DNA of 64,000 nucleotides from Pectobacterium aroidearum (GCF_015689195.1 NZ_CP065044.1:2232001-2296000), one strand, 5' to 3'. Shown: positions 25,905 to 36,592, counted from the stretch's first letter. A program made the numbers and translations. The notes: generated by a model not told the origin, from the letters alone.

Positions 25905-27920
25905 ATGAACAACTTAGTCAGAATAACCGCCATCGCAGGCTTACTGCTGGCGGGCTCTAGTTTTGCAAATGAAAATATTACGCGTGTTGATCAGATTCCT
26001 CAGCTACATCAGGAGCCTCAACATGCCACCGTTAGCGACCGGGTGGCCTCACGTTTTCTGCGTTCGCATTACCGCCAGTTTATGCTGGATGCGCAGTTCT
26101 CTGAGAAGATTTTTAACCGCTACCTCAACATGCTGGACTACAGCCACAACGTGCTGTTGGCCTCTGATATCGCGCAGTTTTCCGGGCAAAAAGCCCAGTT
26201 GGGCGATGCGTTGAAATCGGGCCAGCTGGATGTGCCGTACGCGCTGTACAATCTGGCGCAGAAGCGTCGGTTTGAGCGTTTTCAATATGCACTGTCGCTG
26301 CTGGATAAACCGGTCGATCTGACGGGCAATGACACGTTTGAGCTTGACCGCAGCAAGGCCCCTTGGCCGCAGAATGTCGGTGAGCTTAACCGCCTGTGGG
26401 ATGCCAAGGTAAAATATGACTGGCTCAGCCTGAAGCTGACCGGTAAAGATGATAAAGACATCAAAGAGACGCTGACCAAGCGTTACCAATTTGCGATTCG
26501 CCGCTTGGCGCAGAGCAACAGCGAAGATGTTTTCCAACTTGTCATGAACGCCTTTGCGCGTGAAATTGACCCGCATACCAGCTACCTGTCACCGCGTAAC
26601 ACCGAGCAATTCAACACCGAAATGAGCCTGTCGCTCGAAGGGATTGGTGCGGTGCTGCAGATGGATGACGACTACACCATGATTAATTCTATGGTGCCCG
26701 GTGGTCCGGCTGCGAAAAGCAAAAACATTACCGTGGGTGACCGTGTGGTTGGCGTCGGCCAAAACGGCAAGCCAATGGTGGATGTCATCGGCTGGCGTCT
26801 GGATGATGTGGTCGCACTGATCAAAGGACCGAAAGGCAGTAAGGTGCGTCTGGAAATTCTGCCCGCAGGCAAAGGGACGAAGACCCGTATTGTTACGCTG
26901 ACGCGCGAACGTATCCGCCTTGAAGACCGTGCGGTCAAAATGTCCGTCAAGACAGTTGGCAAAGATAAAGTCGGCGTGCTGGATATCCCCGGTTTCTATG
27001 TCGGCCTGACGGATGACGTAAAAGTTCAGCTCCAGAAGCTGGAAAAACAGAACGTCAGCAGCATTGTGATTGACTTACGTACTAACGGCGGCGGTGCGCT
27101 GACGGAAGCGGTAGGACTTTCCGGCCTGTTTATTCCTAGTGGCCCTGTAGTTCAGGTGCGCGATAATAATGGCAAAGTGCGTGAAGACAGCGACACCGAC
27201 GGCATTGTGTATTACAAAGGCCCGCTGGTGGTACTGGTAGACCGCTTCAGTGCTTCCGCTTCCGAGATCTTTGCGGCGGCGATGCAGGATTATGGCCGTG
27301 CCTTGATCGTGGGTGAACCGACGTTTGGTAAAGGCACCGTGCAGCAGTATCGCTCGCTGAATCGGATTTACGATCAGATGCTACGTCCCGACTGGCCAGC
27401 GCTGGGTTCCGTGCAATACACGATTCAGAAATTCTATCGCATTGACGGTGGCAGTACTCAGATGAAAGGCGTGACGCCTGATGTGATGATGCCAACCGGC
27501 ACGGAAACAGTGGATACTGGCGAGAAGTTTGAAGACAACGCGCTACCGTGGGACAGCATCAAAGCGGCTAACTACACGAAGAGTGGCGATCTGAAAGCGC
27601 TGATTAGCACACTGAATGAGCATCATCAGGAGCGTATCGCCAAAGATCCTGAGTTCCAGTACGTCGCGCAAGATATTGCCCGCTACAACGCGCTGAAGGA
27701 TAAGCGCAACATCGTGTCGCTCAATCTTGCTCAGCGTGAGAAAGAGAATGATGATGATGAAGCGATGCGTTTGAAGCGGATTAACGATCGATTGGCGAGA
27801 GAAGGTAAGAAACCACTCAAATCGTTGGAAGATTTGCCGAAAGATTATCAGGCTCCCGATCCTTATCTGGATGAAACAGTGAAGATCGCTCACGATTTAG
27901 CGCAGGAACAGAAAGACTGA
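25905..27920 (+). CDS. prc: Tail-specific protease Prc
   Basis: Periplasmic S41 carboxy-terminal processing protease that degrades proteins with hydrophobic tails, processes FtsI and, with NlpI, controls MepS. The 671-residue protein has a signal peptide (MNNLVRITAIAGLLLAGSSFA), a PDZ domain (about residues 240-325, with GIGAVLQ and VVGVGQNGKPM), and the S41 core with the Ser in DRFSASASEIFA and the Lys in FGKGTVQQYRSL. I start at ATG 25905, giving a normal signal peptide; a frame from 25857 overlaps proQ. In E. coli htpX follows at once, whereas here it lies 30 kb away. Confidence 0.96.
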   Translation: MNNLVRITAIAGLLLAGSSFANENITRVDQIPQLHQEPQHATVSDRVASRFLRSHYRQFMLDAQFSEKIFNRYLNMLDYSHNVLLASDIAQFSGQKAQLGDALKSGQLDVPYALYNLAQKRRFERFQYALSLLDKPVDLTGNDTFELDRSKAPWPQNVGELNRLWDAKVKYDWLSLKLTGKDDKDIKETLTKRYQFAIRRLAQSNSEDVFQLVMNAFAREIDPHTSYLSPRNTEQFNTEMSLSLEGIGAVLQMDDDYTMINSMVPGGPAAKSKNITVGDRVVGVGQNGKPMVDVIGWRLDDVVALIKGPKGSKVRLEILPAGKGTKTRIVTLTRERIRLEDRAVKMSVKTVGKDKVGVLDIPGFYVGLTDDVKVQLQKLEKQNVSSIVIDLRTNGGGALTEAVGLSGLFIPSGPVVQVRDNNGKVREDSDTDGIVYYKGPLVVLVDRFSASASEIFAAAMQDYGRALIVGEPTFGKGTVQQYRSLNRIYDQMLRPDWPALGSVQYTIQKFYRIDGGSTQMKGVTPDVMMPTGTETVDTGEKFEDNALPWDSIKAANYTKSGDLKALISTLNEHHQERIAKDPEFQYVAQDIARYNALKDKRNIVSLNLAQREKENDDDEAMRLKRINDRLAREGKKPLKSLEDLPKDYQAPDPYLDETVKIAHDLAQEQKD

Positions 27921-27957
27921 TACGCTAAAATCGCCCTGATTGTCTGAGATCGTCAAG

Positions 27958-27990
27958 CGCCCTGTGGGTTATCCAACAGGGCGTTTTTTT
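27958..27990 (+). terminator. Intrinsic terminator of proQ-prc
   Basis: Stem CGCCCTGT / ACAGGGCG with a ten-base loop and seven Ts (27984-27990). Confidence 0.93.
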
Positions 27991-28058
27991 GAAGAGCACC
28001 GTTGTTTACATTGCCGTGGCGTTGAATGTGGCAGGATGCGCAGTGCAGTAAATGACGA

Positions 28059-28916
28059 TTAACGAATCTTGGTGGGTGAACAGCCAAAACGGGTTTTGAA
28101 CCGTTCGGAAAAACGCGCCGAGGATTTATACCCGCAGGCTTCAGCCAGACGCTGCATACTCCATGACGTCGTCTGTACCAGCATCATCGCGTGTTGCATT
28201 CGCGTCTCCAGCAGCAGCACCTCAAAACGTGTCTGCTCGGAGGATAGCCTCCGGCGCAGCGTGGCTTCGCTCATCGCCAGCCGTCGCCCCGCAGACTGTG
28301 CCGTCCAGTAATATTCCGGTTCTTCGCTGATAAGCGCACGTAGCTGTGCCGTAATGCCAGGCTGCGGCGGTGCGCCAAAATGGTATCCCCGTTCCGACAG
28401 CACCAGCAGCATATCCATCAGACGCAGTTCGAGACGCGCTTCGGTCAGCGTGTTGTCTGTTATTCCCTTCACCAGATACTGCAGTGTGCAGGTCATATCG
28501 TCATCCAGCGCGAGGGGCGTGAAGGGGGCAGAATGGTGTGCTGACGTCAATTTTTCAGGATAGCGATGATAAAACTGCGCCAGAAGCGTGGATGAAAACG
28601 TCATGAAGATTGATCGAAAGACAGAGTCATGACCGCTGGGCGTCTTTGTTAAATCTGCACTTGCACCAGATGTAATCAGGCAAAGCTGAGACGGGGTATC
28701 GACAACCGTCGTGTTGTGCTGTTCGAGAAGGGTCAATTGACCAGAGAGAACCAGCAGAAGCGTGGCCTCATAAAAATGAAAACGCGTTGCCTGCTGCGGT
28801 GTACGCAAGTGAGGTTGCGCTAATGCACACAGGCCATACCGCTGTAGCGGCTGGCCTGACGGCAATGTCCAGTCCGCCTCACGAAGAGGCGGAGTCGCTG
28901 AGCGTAATACGGTCAC
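28059..28916 (-). CDS. AraC-family transcriptional regulator
   Basis: A 285-residue regulator. The N-terminal half is a cupin-like sensing domain (LLVLSGQLTLLEQ near residue 52 and a following SGASADLTK), and the C-terminal 100 residues hold two helix-turn-helix motifs: LAMSEATLRRRLSSE and LAEACGYKSSARFSERFKTRFGCSPTKIR, the latter being the AraC signature. The inducer is unknown. It lies 46 bases downstream of the PEBP-family gene on the same strand, and might form an operon with it. No orthologue name is certain; the position next to prc marks the start of the segment absent between prc and htpX in E. coli. Confidence 0.85.
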   Translation of the reverse strand: MTVLRSATPPLREADWTLPSGQPLQRYGLCALAQPHLRTPQQATRFHFYEATLLLVLSGQLTLLEQHNTTVVDTPSQLCLITSGASADLTKTPSGHDSVFRSIFMTFSSTLLAQFYHRYPEKLTSAHHSAPFTPLALDDDMTCTLQYLVKGITDNTLTEARLELRLMDMLLVLSERGYHFGAPPQPGITAQLRALISEEPEYYWTAQSAGRRLAMSEATLRRRLSSEQTRFEVLLLETRMQHAMMLVQTTSWSMQRLAEACGYKSSARFSERFKTRFGCSPTKIR

Positions 28917-28962
28917 GCTCGTAGCCTGTCATGCTTATAATGCGTCATTATCGTACTTATTA

Positions 28963-29595
28963 TCACAATAATGCTGGGTTCAGCGTATACAGCCCAGTGA
29001 GTTTCGCTTCTGCTAATACGGGGGCGTTAGCGAGCGCAGCACGGACATTCGCTCCGTTAAGCTCACCTTCTATCGCTAAAGATGGCGTTGCGAGGGCGTA
29101 AAGCGTGAAGACGTAGTGATGGACCAGCGCATCATTCCACGGCGGGCAAGGGCCATCATAGCCATAGTAGGTGCCTTTCATCTGCTCGTCTGTGGCAAAC
29201 CAGGCGGTGTAATCATTAATGCCGTGTCTGAAGCCTGTTGGTGCATCCGGGCCTGCTTTCCCGCGTGGGGTAATCGTATTGGAATGCGAAGCGGCGGGAA
29301 TCTCACTGACGTTGGCCGGAATATCCAACAATAGCCAGTGGTAGAAATCGACGCGTGGTAGAGACGCGCTAACCTCGCGGCCTTCCTGATTCACATCGTC
29401 ACCACGGCTGGGGACATCCGGGTCGTGGCAGATCAACACAAAAGACTGTGTCCCTGCGGGCGCGTCGCGCCAGGCAAAGTGGGGATTATGATTAGAAGAC
29501 AGCGCAATGTGGTTATTTGCATCCGGTACGGCAAAGGCAAACTCGCCTGGGATAGTTTCGCCGTCCTGAAAACTGTGGCTGGAGAGTTGCAGCAT
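28963..29595 (-). CDS. YbhB/YbcL-family PEBP protein
   Basis: A 210-residue cytoplasmic protein of the phosphatidylethanolamine-binding (Raf kinase inhibitor-like) family. Landmarks are the ligand-binding DPDVP (about residues 57-61), YHWLLLDIP (about 84-92), YDGPCPPW (about 144-151) and the HHYVFTLYAL strand. No signal peptide. Bacterial members are of unknown function. Its stop is 46 bases before the AraC gene start and transcription is away from the pot operon terminator, so it probably has its own promoter near 29610. Confidence 0.85.
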   Translation of the reverse strand: MLQLSSHSFQDGETIPGEFAFAVPDANNHIALSSNHNPHFAWRDAPAGTQSFVLICHDPDVPSRGDDVNQEGREVSASLPRVDFYHWLLLDIPANVSEIPAASHSNTITPRGKAGPDAPTGFRHGINDYTAWFATDEQMKGTYYGYDGPCPPWNDALVHHYVFTLYALATPSLAIEGELNGANVRAALANAPVLAEAKLTGLYTLNPALL

Positions 29596-29734
29596 GGTGG
29601 TGCTCCTTATCGTCGTGATTCTTGTGGGTGTGGAATCATTATAGAAGAAGCGACGCGCAATTATTTTCCTAATACCGTCAGGATAATGCTTTTCGCTGTC
29701 AATTTGAGGGCTTTAGATGCTATGAAGCAATGTG

Positions 29735-29764
29735 AAAAAACGGCTTCCGATAAGGGAAGCCGTT
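29735..29764 (-). terminator. Intrinsic terminator of the potABCD operon
   Basis: On the minus strand, stem AACGGCTTCC / GGAAGCCGTT with a six-base loop is followed by a T-run (As at 29735-29740 on the plus strand). It lies 38 bases past the potD stop. Confidence 0.92.
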
Positions 29765-29801
29765 ATGACGTAGTTGGTGTGTATCGCGATAGCGTGTGCG
29801 A

Positions 29802-30845
29802 TTAACGACCCGCTTTTAGCTGCTGGAAATAGGTTTCATACAGCGTACTGGCGCTGCCAACGTCGTTCTGCCATTCACCTTTTGCGATGGTTTCCTCATC
29901 CGGGTACAGCGTTTTGTCTCCTGAAACCTCCGCCGGCAGTCGTTTTTTCGCTGCCAGATTCGGCGTTGGATAACCGATAGTTTCCGCAACCTGTGCCGCC
30001 ACTTCCGGGCGCAGCAGGAAATCGATCAGCTTCATCGCGCCGTCAACGTTTTTGGCGTTGGCTGGAATCGCTAGGCTATCCATCCAGAAGATGCCGCCTT
30101 CTGCTGGCCAGATAACATCTAGCGGTGTACCTGCCTGACGCGCCACGTAGGCAGAGCCGTTCCACACCATACCCAGATTGACTTCGCCTTCGATAAACGG
30201 GTTGCCAGGGTTGTCTGAATTGAACGTCAGCACATTCGGCATCAGCGCTTGCAGTTCTTTATACGCGGCCTCAATTTCTTTCGGATCGGTGGTATTCGCG
30301 GAGTAACCCAGCTTACGCAGGGCGATTTGGAATACCTCGCGCGCATCGTCCGTCAGCAGCAGGCTGTTTTTATACTTCGTATCCCACAGGTCGGCCCAAC
30401 GGGTAACGCTGGCGGGGTCAATCACTTCATGATTAACGCCAATCGCCGTCGCGCCCCAGATATAGGGAATAGAGTAGTCATTGTTCGGATCGAAGGACTT
30501 GTGCAGCAGGTTCGGATCGAGATTATGGAAGTTGCTGAGTTTGCTGGTATCAATCTTTTGCAGCATGCCTTCTTTGCTCATCTTGGAGATGAAATAGGTT
30601 GATGGCACAACCAGATCGTAGGCGCCGTCCTTATAGGTTTTCAGCTTGGCATACATACTCTCGTTGGATTCATAGGTGGAGTAAATCACCTTGATGCCCG
30701 TTTCTTTAGTGAACTGTTCCAACAGGCCCGGCGGCACGTATTCGGTCCAGTTATAGAAATAGAGCGTTTTACCGTCGTTGGCATTGGCGGTGCTGATGCC
30801 AAACGCCAGCGCGCAGGCTACCAGTAGGTGTGGCCACTTTTTCAT
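29802..30845 (-). CDS. potD: Spermidine/putrescine-binding periplasmic protein PotD
   Basis: Captures spermidine (and putrescine) in the periplasm for the PotABC transporter. The 347-residue protein starts MKKWPHLLVACALAFGISTANA, a Sec signal peptide, followed by the solute-binding protein type 1 fold with LYFYNWTEYVPPGLLEQF, and WNGSAYVARQA and GGIFWMDSLAIPA from the polyamine pocket. ATG 30845 follows GGAGG at eight bases; an upstream in-frame start at 30860 overlaps that ribosome site and is rejected. It is the last gene of the operon. Confidence 0.96.
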   Translation of the reverse strand: MKKWPHLLVACALAFGISTANANDGKTLYFYNWTEYVPPGLLEQFTKETGIKVIYSTYESNESMYAKLKTYKDGAYDLVVPSTYFISKMSKEGMLQKIDTSKLSNFHNLDPNLLHKSFDPNNDYSIPYIWGATAIGVNHEVIDPASVTRWADLWDTKYKNSLLLTDDAREVFQIALRKLGYSANTTDPKEIEAAYKELQALMPNVLTFNSDNPGNPFIEGEVNLGMVWNGSAYVARQAGTPLDVIWPAEGGIFWMDSLAIPANAKNVDGAMKLIDFLLRPEVAAQVAETIGYPTPNLAAKKRLPAEVSGDKTLYPDEETIAKGEWQNDVGSASTLYETYFQQLKAGR

Positions 30846-30935
30846 TATATTTACCTCCATATAGGTCCCAAAGAAAATACCTGCTTGATATCAAACGGTA
30901 TGAAAATAGCGGTATTCATCGCGTGAGTCGCTGCC

Positions 30936-31712
30936 TTATTTTCCGGTGCGGTCACGTAAAATCAGCTGGCTACTGAGCACCAGCACGAGCGATAGAATAA
31001 GCAAAATCGTCGCCAGCGCGTTGACTTCAGGGGAGACGCCAACCTTAACCATCGAGTAAATCTTTAGCGGCAGAATTTCATACGCGGGGCCGGTGACAAA
31101 CGAGGAAACCACCACGTCATCCATCGAGAGCGTAAAGCTGAGCAGCCAACTGGCCGCTACTGCTGGTATCGCCAACGGCAGAATGATTTTGCGCAGAATA
31201 ATGACTTCACTGGCACCCAGGTCGCGCGCGGCTTCCAACATCCGTACGTCAAAACCTTTCAGACGCGAATAGACGGTGACCACCACAAACGGCAGGCAGA
31301 ACGTGATGTGGGAAAATAGTAGCGACCAGAACCCAAGCGAGATGCCCAGTAGCATAAATAGCACCAGCAGAGAGATGGCCATAACGATATCCGGCGACAT
31401 CATCACCACGAACAGCATGCCGCCGACAAAAGGTTTGCCGCGAAAGCGATAGCGATACAGTGCGACGGCGGTCAGGGAGCCAATCAGCGTCGCGAACGTT
31501 GCGGAAAAAATGGCCATCGTCAGTGAGTGCTGCGCGGCCTGAAGCAGGCTATCGTTGTTCATCAGTAGCCGATACCAGTCCAGCGTAAATCCCTGCCAGT
31601 TGATGCCGAAGCGTGCCTGATTAAAGGAGTTCACGATCAGAATAATGATCGGGATGTACAGGTAAGCGTAAATGATGGACATAAACCCACCGCGGATTAA
31701 GCGTCCGGTCAT
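30936..31712 (-). CDS. potC: Spermidine/putrescine ABC permease PotC
   Basis: One of the two channel subunits of the PotABCD importer. The 258-residue protein has about six transmembrane helices and the ABC permease EAA loop ([27 protein letters not shown], about residues 158-184) that contacts PotA. Much of the sequence is identical to E. coli PotC (FRGKPFVGGMLFVVMMSPDIVMAISLL). Its ATG overlaps the potB stop by four bases, so translation is coupled. A 90-base gap separates it from potD. Confidence 0.96.
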   Translation of the reverse strand: MTGRLIRGGFMSIIYAYLYIPIIILIVNSFNQARFGINWQGFTLDWYRLLMNNDSLLQAAQHSLTMAIFSATFATLIGSLTAVALYRYRFRGKPFVGGMLFVVMMSPDIVMAISLLVLFMLLGISLGFWSLLFSHITFCLPFVVVTVYSRLKGFDVRMLEAARDLGASEVIILRKIILPLAIPAVAASWLLSFTLSMDDVVVSSFVTGPAYEILPLKIYSMVKVGVSPEVNALATILLILSLVLVLSSQLILRDRTGK

Positions 31713-32569
31713 TCCAGCTCTCCTTTTTTATTCAGCAGGCGGGCTGTACGGTAGTAGATAAACAGCAGCACGCCCATGACCAGCGTCAGGCAGATACTGG
31801 TCGCGGCACCAAACGGCCAATCGCGGATATTGAGGAACTGGCTTTTAATGACGTTACCGATCAGCAGATTCTTGGCACCGCCCATCAGGTCGGCCACGAA
31901 AAACAGTCCCATGGCGGGCAGCAGCACCAGCAGGCAGCCAGCGATAATTCCCGGCATGGTCAGCGGGATTACCACGCGAATAAAGGTTTGCCACTTATTG
32001 GCACCCAGATCGCGAGCGGCTTCAAGGTAGGATTTATCGAGCTTTTCAATGCTGGAATAGAGCGGCAGCACCATAAAAGGCAGCAGGATGTAAATCAGGC
32101 CGAGAATGACCGCTTCGGAGGTGTACATGATCCGTAGCGGCGTATCAATCAGGCCAGTCCAGAGCAGAAATTCATTCAGATGGCCGCGTGTACTGAGAAA
32201 GATTTTCAGCCCATAAATGCGGATCAGCGAGTTGGTCCAAAAGGGCACAATCAGCAGAAACAGCATCAGTGGCTGAATTTTTTTCGGTAAGCGCGCCAGA
32301 ATAAAGGCAAACGGATATCCCAGCAGCAGACAGCAGAGCGTGGCGATAACCGCCATGTTCAGCGAATGCAGTAGGACTGATGCATAAAGCGGATCGACCA
32401 GTCGCGTGTAATTTTCCAGCGTAAAGACCAGGCTGACGAAATGCGTGTCATCGCGCGTCAGAAAACTGGTTGCGATGATCATCAGGTTGGGCAGGAAAAC
32501 AAACAGCACCAGCCAGGCAACGATAAGTGTGATAATGGTGTTTTGAAAGCGTTTACGCGACTTCTTCAT
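31709..32569 (-). CDS. potB: Spermidine/putrescine ABC permease PotB
   Basis: Second channel subunit of the polyamine importer. The 286-residue protein has six predicted transmembrane helices, the first at about residues 12-32 ([22 protein letters not shown]), and the EAA loop [30 protein letters not shown]. It overlaps potA by 17 bases and potC by four bases, so potA-potB-potC are tightly coupled. E. coli PotB is 275 residues, so this one is close to the usual size. Confidence 0.96.
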   Translation of the reverse strand: MKKSRKRFQNTIITLIVAWLVLFVFLPNLMIIATSFLTRDDTHFVSLVFTLENYTRLVDPLYASVLLHSLNMAVIATLCCLLLGYPFAFILARLPKKIQPLMLFLLIVPFWTNSLIRIYGLKIFLSTRGHLNEFLLWTGLIDTPLRIMYTSEAVILGLIYILLPFMVLPLYSSIEKLDKSYLEAARDLGANKWQTFIRVVIPLTMPGIIAGCLLVLLPAMGLFFVADLMGGAKNLLIGNVIKSQFLNIRDWPFGAATSICLTLVMGVLLFIYYRTARLLNKKGELE

Positions 32570-33668
32570 CGTGCAGAACGACCTCCCAGCTTTCCACCCA
32601 GGTGACGTCGACTTTCTGGTTGAGTGAATGGTCGAAGTCGGGATCGTCTTCGTTAAAGAACTCGCTGACCATGACCATTTTGCCGTTTTCCAACTCGATA
32701 TTGGATTCCAGCGTCATGCCTTTATAGTTGCGTTCGCGCACGTAGCCCACCATGCCTTCCGCCTGCATACCGTCGCCCAGTTCTTCGACGCGCAAATCTT
32801 CTGGTCGTAACAGCACGTTGAGGTGTTGGCCGACGGTGACCGGGAAACTGACGGTAATAGTGCACTCGTGGCCTTCGACCTGAGCGCGAACCCGCTGTTC
32901 GTCCAACGGTTTCAGTACTATGGCATCAAAAATATTGATTTCACCGATAAAGCTGGCGACGAACAAATTTTTCGGTTCTTCGTAGATTTCACGCGGCGTG
33001 CCGTCTTGCTCGATGCGTCCATCACGCATCACCACGATACGGTCGGACATGGTCAGGGCTTCTTCCTGATCGTGCGTGACGAAAATAAATGTGATACCCA
33101 GCTTACGTTGCAGCGCTTTCAGCTCATTCTGCATCTGCTTACGCAGCTTATAATCGAGCGCGGACAGGGATTCATCCAGCAGCAGAACTTTTGGTTGATT
33201 GACGACGGCGCGGGCGATAGCCACGCGCTGTTGCTGGCCGCCGGACAACTGGTGCGGGCGACGTTGCGCCAGTTCTTCCAACTGCACCATTTTCAGCGCG
33301 TCAATCACGCGTGGTGCAATCTCTGCGGCGGGCGTTTTTTGCATACGCAGACCAAACGCCACGTTCTCAAACACGCTGAGGTGAGGAAACAGGGCGTAAC
33401 TTTGAAATACAGTATTAACGTGTCGCTGTTCGGCGGGCTGGTGGGTGATGTCCTGCTTTTCCAGCATGACATTGCCGCTATCGACCGTTTCCAGACCGGC
33501 AATCAGGCGCAGTACGGTGGTTTTGCCGCAGCCGGATGGCCCGAGGATCGTTAGGAACTCACCGTTATTAATGGTGAGATTAAAATGTGAAATGATGTCT
33601 TTACCATCAAAGCCTTTATGGACGTTGAGCAATTCAACGACCGGCACAGCCAGGGAGTTTTCTTTCAT
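32553..33668 (-). CDS. potA: Spermidine/putrescine ABC transporter ATPase PotA
   Basis: The ATPase of the polyamine importer. The 371-residue protein has Walker [10 protein letters not shown] (about residues 43-51), the ABC signature [14 protein letters not shown], Walker B KVLLLDES, the H-loop [10 protein letters not shown], and a C-terminal TOBE regulatory domain (about 285-365, with [14 protein letters not shown]). It is the first gene of potABCD. The 357-base divergent region towards pepT should hold its promoter. The start at 33668 gives [18 protein letters not shown]. Confidence 0.97.
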   Translation of the reverse strand: MKENSLAVPVVELLNVHKGFDGKDIISHFNLTINNGEFLTILGPSGCGKTTVLRLIAGLETVDSGNVMLEKQDITHQPAEQRHVNTVFQSYALFPHLSVFENVAFGLRMQKTPAAEIAPRVIDALKMVQLEELAQRRPHQLSGGQQQRVAIARAVVNQPKVLLLDESLSALDYKLRKQMQNELKALQRKLGITFIFVTHDQEEALTMSDRIVVMRDGRIEQDGTPREIYEEPKNLFVASFIGEINIFDAIVLKPLDEQRVRAQVEGHECTITVSFPVTVGQHLNVLLRPEDLRVEELGDGMQAEGMVGYVRERNYKGMTLESNIELENGKMVMVSEFFNEDDPDFDHSLNQKVDVTWVESWEVVLHDEEVA

Positions 33669-34026
33669 TAGGTAGCGTTCTATTTCCTGATTTGGCCGAT
33701 CAACGGTATCGCCGTTGCGATCGTACCAAGGGTTATCACCTTTCAGACAGCGTGCGTAGTAAGGGCCGTATTTTACGGGAAACGTTGCTTAACGCCAACT
33801 TGTGTGGCCCTACGTCTGGCCAACTGGTGGTGATTCAGTCAATGAATTTACGTATATGTTTCTCGATTGTTACTTGATTTGGGCACTCTTCGTGATGGGT
33901 GAGCCGCTTTTTGGCCTGAATTCTGATCTGACAGTTTGTTAAATCGGAAAAAAACTGACCTGACGCAATATCTACCGGGGTAGCCCTATCCATAATGCCT
34001 TTCAGGGTTCAGGGGGCATAAATAAG
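33669..34026. promoter_or_regulatory. potA-pepT divergent promoter region
   Basis: No gene is visible in these 358 bases. It must hold the promoters of potABCD and pepT. I looked for an FNR site as known for pepT and found only half-site-like TTGAT sequences, and nothing strong enough to call. Confidence 0.4.
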
Positions 34027-35259
34027 ATGGATAAATTACTCGACAGATTTTTGAACTACGTTTCATTTGATACACAGTCTAAATCCGGCGTTCGGCAGGT
34101 GCCGAGCACCGACGGTCAACTGAAACTGGCGCGTGCGTTGCAGCAGGAATTGCTCGAACTGGGATTTGAACAGGTTGTACTCAGCAAGCAGGGCTGCCTG
34201 ATGGCGACGCTTCCGGCTAACGTTGCCTGGCCCGTTCCGGCTATCGGCTTTATTTCACATATGGATACGTCGCCGGATTTTAGCGGCAAAAACGTGAATC
34301 CGCAGATTCTGGAAAACTATCGCGGCGGCGATATTGCCTTGGGCGTGGGGGACGAAGTGCTGTCACCCGTGATGTTCCCGGTGCTGCACCAGCTACTGGG
34401 GCATACGCTGATTACCACCGATGGCAAAACGCTGTTGGGAGCGGATGATAAAGCGGGGATTGCGGAAATCATGACTGCGCTGGTGCGTCTGAAAAAAAGT
34501 CAGCTCCCGCACGGCGATATTCGCGTTGCCTTTACGCCGGATGAAGAGATTGGCAAAGGTGCACAGTTCTTTGATGTTAAAGCATTTAACGCACAGTGGG
34601 CCTATACCGTGGACGGCGGTGGTGTAGGGGAACTGGAGTATGAGAATTTTAACGCCGCCTCGGTTCAGGTGAAAATTGTGGGCAACAATGTGCATCCCGG
34701 TAGCGCCAAAGGCGTGATGGTTAACGCGCTTACGCTCGCCTCTCGCTATCACCAGCAGGTGCCAGAGAGCCAATCACCGGAGCAAACGGACGGCTATCAG
34801 GGGTTCTACCATCTTCACAGCATGAAAGGCTCTGTAGAGCGTGCAGATTTGCATTACATCGTTCGGGATTTTGACCGCAACGGCTTTGAACAGCGTAAAC
34901 AAACCATGCTGGATATTGCGGAGAAGGTTGGCGCGGGGCTGCACCCGGATTGCTACATTGAAGTCACGATTACCGATACCTACTACAACATGCGTGAGCA
35001 GGTTGAGCAGCATCCGCACATTATTGCACTGGCGCAGCAGGCGATGCGGGATTGCGATATTGAGCCGAATATGAAGCCGATTCGCGGTGGCACTGATGGC
35101 GCACACCTGTCATTTCAGGGCTTACCGTGCCCGAATCTGTTTACCGGCGGCTACAACTATCATGGCAAACATGAATTTGTCACGCTGGAAGGCATGGAAA
35201 AGGCGGTTTCTGTCATTATGCGTATTGCCGAATTGACGGCGCTGCGTGCGAAGCCGTAA
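34027..35259 (+). CDS. pepT: Peptidase T (tripeptidase)
   Basis: Cytoplasmic M20B zinc aminotripeptidase. The 410-residue protein shows the metal ligands in [13 protein letters not shown] (His78, Asp80), [14 protein letters not shown] (bridging Asp), the catalytic Glu in [10 protein letters not shown], and a late His in [12 protein letters not shown] dimerisation domain lies at about residues 210-310. ATG 34027 follows a spaced purine-rich site (GGGGGC). It is divergent from potA and convergent with roxA, sharing a terminator. In E. coli pepT is anaerobically induced. Confidence 0.96.
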   Translation: MDKLLDRFLNYVSFDTQSKSGVRQVPSTDGQLKLARALQQELLELGFEQVVLSKQGCLMATLPANVAWPVPAIGFISHMDTSPDFSGKNVNPQILENYRGGDIALGVGDEVLSPVMFPVLHQLLGHTLITTDGKTLLGADDKAGIAEIMTALVRLKKSQLPHGDIRVAFTPDEEIGKGAQFFDVKAFNAQWAYTVDGGGVGELEYENFNAASVQVKIVGNNVHPGSAKGVMVNALTLASRYHQQVPESQSPEQTDGYQGFYHLHSMKGSVERADLHYIVRDFDRNGFEQRKQTMLDIAEKVGAGLHPDCYIEVTITDTYYNMREQVEQHPHIIALAQQAMRDCDIEPNMKPIRGGTDGAHLSFQGLPCPNLFTGGYNYHGKHEFVTLEGMEKAVSVIMRIAELTALRAKP

Positions 35260-35280
35260 CGCTTCTATTCTATAAAAACG

Positions 35281-35307
35281 AATAAGGCGGGAATATCCCG
35301 CCTTATT
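35281..35307. terminator. Bidirectional terminator between pepT and roxA
   Basis: Twelve-base-pair perfect stem AATAAGGCGGGA / TCCCGCCTTATT with loop ATA, serving both convergent genes. Confidence 0.9.
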
Positions 35308-35335
35308 ATTGTGTAAACCGCTATTCAGGTTGGCC

Positions 35336-36457
35336 TTAATCCGCGAAGTACCAATAACCGCTGTTGATCAACACGGTGAGTTGCGCAAGGAAAGAAGGGT
35401 CTTCCAGTGCATCACCCAGTTGTTCCGCATCAATAGTTGTGTGCTCAGCTAATGCAAACAGCGCCGCCTTGTGCGTACTGTTCACTTTCTCTCCGTTAAC
35501 GAAGCAGCTATCCCCAACGCAGATGACACGCAGGCCGCCTAAACGACGCAGTGGTTCACCCTGTTGCAGATATTCATACACTTCGCCTGCCTGATAAGGC
35601 GGTTCCGGCGGAGAGAGGTCAAGCTCATGACGGGACTGGGAGATGAATTCACCAAACCAGTTCTGGAAATGTTCCGGCTGCTGCACCAAATCCAGCATCA
35701 TTTTTTGCAGTGCATCCAGCTCTTGCGGCAGCACGCTGGCAATATGTTCACGGGAAGGAATATCAGGATCGCTGTAACGATAGCTGCCGAGCTCGCGGGA
35801 AAGCACATAATCCGCAAAACCACTCACCAGCTCGCGCGCATTGGGCGCACGGAAGCCCACCGAGTAGTTCAGCGAATTCTCCAGCGAATAGCCTTCGTGT
35901 GGGAAACCCGGTGGAATGTAGATGATATCGCCCGGTTCCAGTTCTTCATCAATAATGGCTTCAAACGGTTCGACCTGCAGCAGGTCTGGGTGCGGACAGT
36001 GCTGCTTCATCGGTATTTTTTCACCAATGCGCCAGCGGCGACGTCCCGTACCCTGAATGATGAAAACATCATATTGATCCAGATGTGGCCCAACGCCACC
36101 GCCGGGAACGGAAAACGAAATCATCAAATCATCAGTACGCCAGTCCGGCAGTTGCCGAAATGGCTGCATCAAGGCAGAGGAGGGCTCATGCCAGTGATCG
36201 ACGGCCTGCACCAGCAGCGACCAGTTACTTTCCCCCAGATGGTCGTAGCTCTCGAAAGGACCGTGGCTGACTTGCCAACGTCCGTTCTGATGGCTGACCA
36301 GACGGCTATCGACCTCATTTTCCAACGCCAGACCAGCGAGTTCGTCAGGTGAAATCGGATCGATAAAATTCGTGAAGCCGCCTTTAATCAGGAGCGGGCG
36401 CTTTTGCCAGTAGTTCGCTAAAAAATCCTGCCAATCGAGATTGAGCTGATAGTCCAT
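35336..36457 (-). CDS. roxA: RoxA (YcfD), ribosomal protein uL16 arginine 3-hydroxylase
   Basis: A 2-oxoglutarate and Fe(II)-dependent JmjC oxygenase that hydroxylates Arg81 of ribosomal protein L16. The 373-residue protein holds the iron ligands His125, Asp127 (GPHLDQYD) and His187 (FPHEGYS), the same numbers as in E. coli YcfD, followed by the dimerisation helices and a C-terminal winged-helix domain (about 290-373). It sits between pepT and phoPQ as in E. coli. It ends in FAD after a tail SGYWYFAD. Confidence 0.96.
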   Translation of the reverse strand: MDYQLNLDWQDFLANYWQKRPLLIKGGFTNFIDPISPDELAGLALENEVDSRLVSHQNGRWQVSHGPFESYDHLGESNWSLLVQAVDHWHEPSSALMQPFRQLPDWRTDDLMISFSVPGGGVGPHLDQYDVFIIQGTGRRRWRIGEKIPMKQHCPHPDLLQVEPFEAIIDEELEPGDIIYIPPGFPHEGYSLENSLNYSVGFRAPNARELVSGFADYVLSRELGSYRYSDPDIPSREHIASVLPQELDALQKMMLDLVQQPEHFQNWFGEFISQSRHELDLSPPEPPYQAGEVYEYLQQGEPLRRLGGLRVICVGDSCFVNGEKVNSTHKAALFALAEHTTIDAEQLGDALEDPSFLAQLTVLINSGYWYFAD

Positions 36458-36592
36458 ACTGTTTTCCAGAAACTCGTTTTTGAGGAAATGACTGTTCTTG
36501 AAGACATGATTTTTCTTGAAATAATCAGTATTTTAAAACAATCCGCATTGTGGCAATAAGTATAGCGGAAGCATCGCGCGCTGTACTGCCTT

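Noticed and set aside
32823..33554. 243-codon frame opposite potA
   Set aside because: Shadow frame opposite the ABC ATPase motifs.
35564..36352. 262-codon frame opposite roxA
   Set aside because: Shadow frame of a clearly conserved oxygenase gene.
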